A stretch of DNA of 13,613 nucleotides from Anaerolineae bacterium (GTDB lineage: Bacteria; Chloroflexota; Anaerolineae; JAFGEY01): positions 1 to 13,613 of the forward strand of contig JAFGEY010000043.1 in assembly GCA_016931365.1 (NCBI GenBank), written 5' to 3'. Position 1 is the first letter of the stretch. Every line of letters starts with the position of its first letter. A program made the position numbers and the translations under genes. This document shows, one piece after another, positions 8,159-13,613 of this stretch. The notes under the pieces are model-generated. The model was not told where the DNA came from. It was given only the letters and a program-made list of their open reading frames with translations, and did no database searches.

Positions 8159-8425
8159 TCAACCTCGACTTGACCCGGCTGGCCCCTGTTTGCGCTGGAT
8201 AAAGCCTGCCAGGTTGCTTACGCTGTCCAAGTTGTCCGGGACAATTTCCTCATCCGCAACTTCAACACCAAAAGTCTCCTCAATAAACATCACCAATTCC
8301 AAAACGCCCGTCGAGTCGACAATGCCTTCCTCCAACAACGAGGCGTCATCACCCAAGTCGAAACCATCGTCGCTGAACATAAAGTTCTCCGCCAAGTACG
8401 CCCGCACCTTTACCCTAACGTCCAT
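8159..8425 (-). CDS. Acyl carrier protein (phosphopantetheine attachment protein)
   Basis: An 88-residue acidic protein with the ACP fold signature. The attachment serine is Ser38 in EEGIVDSTGVLELVMFIEE, followed by the acidic helix EETFGVEVADEEIVPDNLDS. The usual DSL triplet reads DST here. An upstream in-frame ATG at 8446 would add seven residues (MGPGGKT), but the excellent Shine-Dalgarno GGAGGG at 8437-8432 sits 6 bases before the ATG at 8425, so I chose that start. It is the first gene of the cassette with the acyl ligase, amidotransferase and NadE-like gene. It probably carries the ligase product as a thioester while the amide chemistry happens. It is a stand-alone carrier away from any fatty-acid synthesis genes, which argues for a dedicated pathway. 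Confidence 0.88.
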   Translation of the reverse strand: MDVRVKVRAYLAENFMFSDDGFDLGDDASLLEEGIVDSTGVLELVMFIEETFGVEVADEEIVPDNLDSVSNLAGFIQRKQGPAGSSRG

Positions 8426-8431
8426 GGTTTT

Positions 8432-8437
8432 CCCTCC
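8432..8437 (-). promoter_or_regulatory. Strong ribosome binding site that sets the ACP start
   Basis: GGAGGG on the minus strand, 6 bases before ATG 8425-8423. It overlaps the codons of the longer alternative ORF starting at 8446 and so favours the shorter product. Confidence 0.75.
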
Positions 8438-8995
8438 CGGCCCCATTGGGCCATGTACTCAACATAATGCCCCATCCAACACGCCATCGCCTGCTATCAG
8501 ATCTGGCCGTCAGCTATGGCGGTAAGCCAATCATATTCTGCTGTTGAATTTTTATGGAAAAAAAGAGGCGTTCGAGGCATAAAGGGATAACATTGATGAA
8601 CGCGCCCTAAAGCACTCAAGTCAATCCAAACTTGAACGTAACGATTGCGCACTCGGGCAATCGTCCAACAAGTTCGATTTTAGCAACATTTTCAGGTGGC
8701 CCGATCCGAGGTTGGGCCAATAGCGCATCAGTCAGCGCTTGCGAATCCTGGTTGGCCGTCAGGGCTGAGACTTGCTCTAACAGATTCAGACGAAACCGGC
8801 CATTGTTGTTCCCAGTTCTGGAACAGTGGCATTGGAAACTGGTAGACAAAGGGCGCATCAAGCCTGATTTGGGTACGTACGGCCCATCGGCGGTGAACTC
8901 GAGCAGTTGACCCGTGGCGTTGATCAACACAACTGCTGGCGTGTTGGCCGCGATACGCACCTGGGTACGGACTTGTGCAATGGCTACGAATATGC
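8438..8995. other. Divergent intergenic region between the amide cassette and the purine operon
   Basis: This region separates the minus-strand ACP operon from the plus-strand operon and must contain the ACP operon promoter, but I found no convincing -35/-10 pair on the minus strand. About 8616-9023 carries a long open frame on the minus strand without a good start, listed separately. No RNA gene or repeat was recognised. Confidence 0.5.
8616..8960 (-). pseudogene. Doubtful ORF, possible gene remnant of unknown function
   Basis: A 114-codon frame opens with GTG at 8960 and ends at TGA 8618-8616. The frame stays open upstream to a stop near 9026 but contains no ATG start there. No Shine-Dalgarno is evident at the GTG. 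The composition is protein-like (LINATGQLLEFTADGPYVPK, later VAKIELVGRLPECAIVTF), yet I do not recognise a family. It may be a 3' fragment of a lost gene or chance. The promoter-like element for the right-hand operon (8996-9024) overlaps its upstream end on the other strand. Confidence 0.25.
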
Positions 8996-9024
8996 TTGAC
9001 TTGTCACTCGTAACATGCTAACAT
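8996..9024 (+). promoter_or_regulatory. Candidate extended -10 promoter of the purine oxidation/transport operon
   Basis: TTGACT at 8996-9001 (five of six), a 17-base spacer, and TAACAT at 9019-9024, preceded by TGC, an extended -10 element. The -10 region contains a short direct repeat, TAACAT at 9011-9016 and again at 9019-9024. It would give a leader of about 330 bases before the hydroxylase gene, covering the regulator remnant. It is the best promoter match in the window. Confidence 0.5.
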
Positions 9025-9026
9025 AG

Positions 9027-9364
9027 CTCCGGCTATATTTCAAGTCAAAATCAAAAGACCGCCCTATTGACTATTTGAGCTCGCTCATCTCGGCGGACCG
9101 GGTCGATGCGGAGGCCTTGGCACATGCGGAAGGATCGCTGCCGGACTTTTTTACCGCGCGCGAAGAACCATATCTGGCCTATATCCACTCCCGCATCTAT
9201 GCCCAGAACGTCGACCTAAATCTCGCATCCACCTGCGAGAGATTTATTTTGACGAGCACGACGCACCGGTGGCGCTGTCGTTCAACTATTTTCTCGGAGC
9301 GATTCGATTTTTACATCCGGCGCCAAATCTCCCGACAACTTTTTTAGGCGAGTTTCCCCCATGA
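9027..9364 (+). pseudogene. Degraded GntR-family regulator, UTRA ligand-binding domain remnant
   Basis: Two frames each carry part of what looks like one UTRA domain. Frame one, open from 9027 and without an ATG, gives AEGSLPDFFTAREEPYLAY, HSRIYAQNVD and LNLAS up to about 9230. A second frame from about 9230 gives HLREIYFDEHDAPVALSFNY, then FLGAIRF, ending at TGA 9362-9364. From family knowledge this matches the middle and C-terminal strands of UTRA domains (HSRIYA.NAD..LA; then L.E.YFDE...PVALS.NYF). The N-terminal winged-helix DNA-binding domain is absent, and there seem to be a frameshift and loss of perhaps 15-20 residues at the junction. The terminal TGA overlaps the hydroxylase ATG as ATGA (9361-9364), so the intact ancestor was translationally coupled to the purine operon and probably regulated it. 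The family call is by eye. Confidence 0.55.
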
Positions 9365-12159
9365 AATTAAACATCAATGGCAAAATATACGATCTGGATG
9401 TTGATCCCAAGCGCTCTCTGGCCGAGGTACTGCGCCGCGAGTTGGGTCTGACGGGGACAAAAATCGGGTGCGGCGATGGGCTGTGCGGCAGTTGCACCGT
9501 GCTGCTTGATGGCCGCGCCATTCGTTCCTGCGTCTACCCCGTAGAAAGGGCCGCCGGCAAAAAGATTATCACCATCGAAGGGCTGGCGGCGAGTTGGGGC
9601 GCGCCGGATGAACTGCACCCGTTGCAACAGGCCTTTATCCAGCACGGCGCGGTGCAGTGCGGATTCTGCACGCCGGGCATGTTGATGGCAGCGGCGGCGC
9701 TGTGGAACCGGCTGGCCGAGCGCGGCGCGACCGAGGCCACCCAGGATGATCTCCAGCGCGCGCTCGGACGAAACGCCTGTCGCTGCACGGGCTATGCCAG
9801 CATTCTGCGGGCGATCAACTCGGCGCTGCACCAGCATCACACCGGCGAGCCGCTTCCGCCCGTCACCATCAAGACGCTGGAACCGCTGCGCGTCATTGGC
9901 CATTCGCATCCGCGCCCGGACGTGGTGGAAAAAGTCACGGGCCGCGCCAAATTTACCGACGACTATACCTTCCCCGGCATGCTCTACGGCGCCACCCTGC
10001 GCGCAGAACACCCCCACGCCCGCATCCTCGCTATCGAAACCGAGGTAGCAAAGGCGCTGCCCGGCGTCCACGTCGTGCTCACGGCGGCGGATGTGCCCGG
10101 TCAGAATCGGCACGGCCTGGTCTACGAGGATTGGCCCGTGCTCTGCGAGGACAAGGTGCGCTACACCGGCGACGCCGTCGCCATCGTGGCCGCCGACACG
10201 CCGGAGCAGGCCGAGGCAGCGCTTCAAGCCATCACCGTAGCGTACGAACCGCTGCCCGTCGTCGCCAGCGCCGAACAGGCCCGCCAACCCGATGCGCCGC
10301 TTGTCCAGGAGACATGGGCCACGGGCAACCTGCTAGAGCACATCAAAGTGCGCCACGGCGACGTGGCCCAGGGCTTTGCCGAGGCCGACGTCATCGTCGA
10401 GCATGAATACCGCACCCCGGCTTATGATCACTTTTTTATGGAGCCAGAGTGTAGCATCGGCGTGCCTGCCGGCTATGACGCCGACCACGCCAAGCTCACG
10501 GTCTATGTCGGATCGCAGATTCCCTACGCCGACCGCAACCAGATCGCGGCGGCGATGGGCCTTCCTCAAGATGACGTGCGCGTCATCGGCACTCTCATCG
10601 GCGGCGGGTTTGGCGGCAAAGAGGACATTATGGGGCAGATTCACGCCGCGCTGCTGGCCGAGGCCACCGGGCGGCCCGTAAAAATCCTCTACGACCGCGA
10701 CGAGTCGCTGCAGGCGCACCCCAAGCGACACGCGACCGTCATCCGCATCAAGACGGGCGCCAAGCGCGATGGCACGCTCACCGCCGTGGAGGCAGAGCTG
10801 ACCGGCGACGCGGGCGCGTATGCCAGCCTTTCGACCAAAGTGCTCACCCGCGCCACGACGCACGCCACCGGACCTTATGAGATACCTCACGCCAAAATCG
10901 ATTGCTACGCGATGTTTACCAACAATCCACCGGCCGGCGCTTTCCGGGGCTTTGGCGTGACGCAATCGGCCTTTGCGGTGGAGCAAAATATGGACATCCT
11001 CGCGCACGCGTTGGGCCTTGATCCATTCGAGTTGCGACAAAAGAACGCGCTGCGTGTCGGCTCTGAGACAGCGACGGGCCAGGTGTTGCGCGAGAGTGTG
11101 GGCTTGCTCGATTGCCTGGCATGGGTGAAATCACAAGTACAGGCCGCCCCCCCTCCACCAGAGATGCCCGGCGCACGGGTCGCCTGGGGGATGGCGGCGG
11201 CCTACAAGAACACGGGCCTGGGCGGTGGGGCAGATGACGCCGCCGGCGCCGAGGTCGAGGTCTATCCCAACGGCACCGCCGAAATCCGCAGCAGTTCCGC
11301 CGATATGGGCCAGGGCTTGACCACCGTTGTGGCGCAATGCACCGCCGAAGCGTTGGGCTTGCCCTTTGAGCAAGTGCGGGTGCTGCTCTCCGACACCGAC
11401 CGCACGCCCGACGGCGGGCCGACGACGGCCAGCCGCCAGACCTTTGTGACGGGCAACGCGGCCCGGCTGGCGGCGCGCGCGATGCGGGAGCGACTGCGCG
11501 CAGTCGTCACCGAGCGGTGGGACGTGTCGCCGGACGCGGTCACGTTCGAGGGCGGTGAGGTGCGCGCCGGCACGCGCCGGGCGTCATTTGGCGAGGCGGT
11601 CACCTGGATGCAGACGGAGGGCCAAACCACGCGCCTCACCTACCGCTACCACGCGCCGGAGACCAAACCCCTGGGAGAGGGCGGCGATATGCACGTCGCG
11701 TTTGGATTTAGCGCGCAGGCAGCCCAGGTCGCCGTGGACGAGGTCAGCGGCGAGGTGCAGGTACTACGACTGATCGCGGCCTGCGACGGCGGACGGGCGA
11801 TCAATCCCCAGGCGCTGCTCGGCCAGATCGAGGGCGGGCTGGTGATGGGCATCGGGACGGCGCTGACGGAGGCCTATCGGCTGGAGGAGGGCATCCCCCA
11901 AACCCAAAAGTGGGCCGATTACCAGGTGCCCTTGCTAAAACACACGCCGCAGCTCAACGTAAAGGTCATCGAGCATCCGGTCTCGACGGGGCCATACGGG
12001 GCCAAGGGCATTGGCGAACTGCCCTCGATCCCGACGGCGCCAGCCATCTGCAACGCGATTTATGCCGCGACGGGGGTGCGGGTGATCAAACTTCCGGTTG
12101 ATCCGGCGCTGCTTGGCATTCAAAAGGTAAAGAAGGCAAGGGAGAAGGATGAACATTAA
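9361..12159 (+). CDS. Fused [2Fe-2S]/molybdopterin hydroxylase, xanthine dehydrogenase-like
   Basis: This 932-residue protein joins the small iron-sulfur subunit and the large molybdenum subunit of the xanthine oxidase family. Residues 1-80 hold the plant-type [2Fe-2S] centre (C37, C42, C45, C57). Residues 81-155 hold the second centre (C100, C103 in QCGFCTPG; C140, C142 in ACRCTGY). The molybdopterin domains span about 190-925, with GGGFGGKE at 414-421, GAFRGFG around R529, and GIGE with catalytic Glu886. E421 and R529 correspond to the purine-binding Glu802 and Arg880 of bovine XDH, and E886 to the catalytic Glu1261. The pocket therefore suits hypoxanthine or xanthine rather than an aldehyde. 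There is no FAD domain and no FAD-subunit gene in view, so the electron acceptor is unknown. AGGCGAG at 9346-9352 is the ribosome site. The last 11 bases overlap the nucleoside permease gene. The substrate is inferred, the family is firm. Confidence 0.92.
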   Translation: MKLNINGKIYDLDVDPKRSLAEVLRRELGLTGTKIGCGDGLCGSCTVLLDGRAIRSCVYPVERAAGKKIITIEGLAASWGAPDELHPLQQAFIQHGAVQCGFCTPGMLMAAAALWNRLAERGATEATQDDLQRALGRNACRCTGYASILRAINSALHQHHTGEPLPPVTIKTLEPLRVIGHSHPRPDVVEKVTGRAKFTDDYTFPGMLYGATLRAEHPHARILAIETEVAKALPGVHVVLTAADVPGQNRHGLVYEDWPVLCEDKVRYTGDAVAIVAADTPEQAEAALQAITVAYEPLPVVASAEQARQPDAPLVQETWATGNLLEHIKVRHGDVAQGFAEADVIVEHEYRTPAYDHFFMEPECSIGVPAGYDADHAKLTVYVGSQIPYADRNQIAAAMGLPQDDVRVIGTLIGGGFGGKEDIMGQIHAALLAEATGRPVKILYDRDESLQAHPKRHATVIRIKTGAKRDGTLTAVEAELTGDAGAYASLSTKVLTRATTHATGPYEIPHAKIDCYAMFTNNPPAGAFRGFGVTQSAFAVEQNMDILAHALGLDPFELRQKNALRVGSETATGQVLRESVGLLDCLAWVKSQVQAAPPPPEMPGARVAWGMAAAYKNTGLGGGADDAAGAEVEVYPNGTAEIRSSSADMGQGLTTVVAQCTAEALGLPFEQVRVLLSDTDRTPDGGPTTASRQTFVTGNAARLAARAMRERLRAVVTERWDVSPDAVTFEGGEVRAGTRRASFGEAVTWMQTEGQTTRLTYRYHAPETKPLGEGGDMHVAFGFSAQAAQVAVDEVSGEVQVLRLIAACDGGRAINPQALLGQIEGGLVMGIGTALTEAYRLEEGIPQTQKWADYQVPLLKHTPQLNVKVIEHPVSTGPYGAKGIGELPSIPTAPAICNAIYAATGVRVIKLPVDPALLGIQKVKKAREKDEH

Positions 12160-13318
12160 GACATGGCTTGCAAAGTTCGATGGAGCGCAGCTTGTGGACG
12201 CAATGTTGCCGATGTTTGCGATGATCGCCGCAATGGCCATCGGGGCCATCATCTTGCTGGGCCTGGGCGCGAACCCCCTGCGGGCTTATGCGGCCTTGCT
12301 CGAAGGCGCGTTCGGCAGTACCAATGCGATCGCCGAGACCGCCGTCAAGGCCGTGCCGCTGCTGCTGGTGGGCGTGGGCATCTGCATCGCCTTCCGCGCC
12401 AACGTGACCAACATCGGTGGCGAGGGGCAGATGATCGTCGGCGCGCTGCTGGCGACGGCGGTGGGGCTGGCGCTGCCGGGCTTGCCCGGCCTGGTGTTGG
12501 TGCCCCTGGCGCTGCTGATGGGCTTTGTCGGGGGCGCGCTGTGGGGCGGGATTCCCGGCGCATTGAAAGCGTACTTTAATGTGAACGAGATCCTCAGCAC
12601 GGTGATGATGAACGCCATCGCGGTGCAGTTGATGAACTTTTTGCTGCGCGGCCCAATGATCGATCCGGCGCAGGCCGAGTTGGCCTCGCAGATTCCGCAG
12701 ACGGCGCGGCTGCCCGTGGCGTATCACCTGCCTCGCCTCAACCCGACGCGACTGCACTTGGGCGCGCTGATCGCCGTGGTGCTGGCCGTGCTGGTCTATA
12801 TCTTGTTGTGGCGCACCACATTGGGCTATCGCATCCGGGCCGTGGGCCACAACCCCCACGCCTCGCGCTATGGCGGCATCCACGTGGAGCAGCACGTCAT
12901 CGTCGCGCTGCTGTTGAGCGGGGCCTTTGCCGGACTGGCGGGCGCGGTCCAGGTGTATGGTCTCAACTACCGGATGATCACCGACGGCTCGGCCACCGGC
13001 TTTACCGGGAGCGCAGGCTTTAATGGGATTGTGGCGGCGCTCTTTGGGCAACTGCACCCGCTCGGCACGATCCCGGCCGCGTTCTTTTTCGGCGCGCTGC
13101 TCGTCGGCGCGAATCGATTGCAGCGCGCGATGCAAGTCCCCTCGGCCTTTATCATCGCCCTAAACGGCCTGGTGGTGATCTTTGTCGTCAGCAGTGAGAT
13201 TTGGCGGCGGAAGCGGCAAACACGCCGGCTGGCACAGTTGGCGCGGGAAGAGGAAGAAAAGGCAAAAGAGGCAACCACGCCGGCGACGCTGCACGCGCAA
13301 ACAGGAGGAAAGGTATGA
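12149..13318 (+). CDS. ABC transporter permease, nucleoside/purine (Bmp-associated) type, first subunit
   Basis: This 389-residue integral membrane protein has about nine or ten hydrophobic segments (the first about 18-40). It shows family hallmarks NIGGEGQM at 88-95, the cytoplasmic coupling loop NVNEILSTVMMN at 144-155, and the RAVGHNPHASRYGGI and GSAGFNGIVAALFG stretches of the YufP/NupP-like branch of branched-chain-type permeases. These work with a Bmp-family lipoprotein and a double-domain ATPase to import nucleosides or purines. The ATG lies inside the end of the hydroxylase gene (11-base overlap), with GGGAGAAGG just upstream, and its own TGA overlaps the next ATG, so the three genes are translationally coupled. 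The tail after the last membrane segment is highly charged (Arg/Lys/Glu) and about 40 residues long. Substrate specificity rests on family and neighbouring enzyme. Confidence 0.92.
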   Translation: MNIKTWLAKFDGAQLVDAMLPMFAMIAAMAIGAIILLGLGANPLRAYAALLEGAFGSTNAIAETAVKAVPLLLVGVGICIAFRANVTNIGGEGQMIVGALLATAVGLALPGLPGLVLVPLALLMGFVGGALWGGIPGALKAYFNVNEILSTVMMNAIAVQLMNFLLRGPMIDPAQAELASQIPQTARLPVAYHLPRLNPTRLHLGALIAVVLAVLVYILLWRTTLGYRIRAVGHNPHASRYGGIHVEQHVIVALLLSGAFAGLAGAVQVYGLNYRMITDGSATGFTGSAGFNGIVAALFGQLHPLGTIPAAFFFGALLVGANRLQRAMQVPSAFIIALNGLVVIFVVSSEIWRRKRQTRRLAQLAREEEEKAKEATTPATLHAQTGGKV

Positions 13319-13613
13319 TCAGGGATATTTTTTCGACCACCGTGCTGTTGGGGATTCTCGCTTCGGGGATCCGGCTGGCGACGCCCTACCTCTATGCCGG
13401 CATCGGCGAGACCTTTGGGCAGCGCAGCGGGGTGCTCAACTTGGGCGTCGAAGGGCAGATGCTGTTGGGGGCCTTTGCGTCCTTTTATGTGGTGTTCATG
13501 ACGGGCAACCTATGGCTGGGGCTGGTCACTGCGATGATTGTGGGCGCTGTGATGGGCCTGGCGATGGCCTTTGTCAGCATCGAACTCCAGGCCAAGCAGG
13601 GCATCAGCGGCAT
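13315..13613 (+). CDS. ABC transporter permease, nucleoside/purine type, second subunit (partial, C-terminus off window)
   Basis: The ATG at 13315 overlaps the preceding stop (ATGA) and is preceded by AGGAGG at 13303-13308 with 6 bases of spacing. Ninety-nine codons are visible before the edge. The sequence has a first hydrophobic segment, then YAGIGETFGQRSGVLNLGVEG, followed by QMLLGAFASFY, the equivalent of the NIGGEGQM region of its partner and typical of the smaller YufQ/NupQ-like permease of this transporter. The two permeases should form the membrane channel as a heterodimer. The full protein is usually about 300 residues, so roughly a third is seen. Confidence 0.9.
   Translation, partial: MIRDIFSTTVLLGILASGIRLATPYLYAGIGETFGQRSGVLNLGVEGQMLLGAFASFYVVFMTGNLWLGLVTAMIVGAVMGLAMAFVSIELQAKQGISG

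Noticed and set aside
9023..9036. Small inverted repeat ATAGC-TCCG-GCTAT just after the candidate -10
   Set aside because: Only a 5-bp stem and not followed by a U run; too short to call an operator or terminator.
9031..9360. Purine riboswitch in the leader of the hydroxylase operon
   Set aside because: The long leader and the pathway made it worth looking, but the conserved junction and loop sequences of the purine aptamer are absent, and the region reads better as a regulator remnant.
9367..10287. 306-codon minus-strand ORF inside the hydroxylase gene
   Set aside because: Composition is the mirror of a GC-rich coding strand, no family features, fully contained in a gene with clear cofactor motifs.
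12086..13135. 349-codon minus-strand ORF opposite the first permease
   Set aside because: Very His/Gln/Arg-rich low-complexity translation, typical of an antisense shadow of a GC-rich membrane protein gene.

Overview
The window looks like a chromosomal segment of a free-living bacterium, most plausibly a member of the Chloroflexota (Anaerolineae/Caldilineae-like). This is inferred from the gene mix only (fused Wzz/tyrosine kinase, Bmp-type nucleoside permeases beside a fused xanthine-dehydrogenase-like enzyme, traces of a GntR/UTRA regulator). No rRNA or marker gene is present to prove it. No tRNA, rRNA, CRISPR array, IS element or phage gene was seen.

Left block (1-2965, minus strand): an exopolysaccharide-type pair. 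A lipoprotein-like HlyD/RND adaptor with a very long coiled coil (1541-2965) is followed after 42 bases by a Wzz-like chain-length determinant fused to a BY-type tyrosine kinase (start at 1498, running off the left edge). A roughly 620-base AT-rich spacer (2966-3585) separates this from the next block. It holds promoter-like sequences, a possible small RNA and a perfect 14-bp terminator hairpin.

Middle block (8425-3586, minus strand): four tightly packed genes in the order acyl carrier protein, AMP-forming acyl ligase, glutamine-dependent asparagine synthetase-like amidotransferase, and a divergent NAD-synthetase-like ATP pyrophosphatase. The gaps are 1, 27 and 18 bases. Together they look like an amide-forming pathway that activates a carboxylic acid, carries it on the ACP and transfers nitrogen to it. 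The product cannot be told from the sequence. This is the best candidate in the window for an undescribed small system.

Right block (about 8996 to the edge, plus strand): a promoter-like element, then the wreck of a GntR-family UTRA-domain regulator whose stop still overlaps the start of the next gene. An intact 932-residue fused [2Fe-2S]/molybdopterin hydroxylase carries the three residues that mark purine-oxidising xanthine dehydrogenases. It overlaps two nucleoside/purine ABC permease genes, the second cut by the window edge. The block reads as a purine or nucleoside uptake and oxidation operon. Its ATPase, binding protein and any FAD subunit are not in view.

Base composition shifts by eye from about 50% GC in the left block, to strongly AT-rich in the 3.0-3.5 kb spacer, to clearly GC-rich in the right block.
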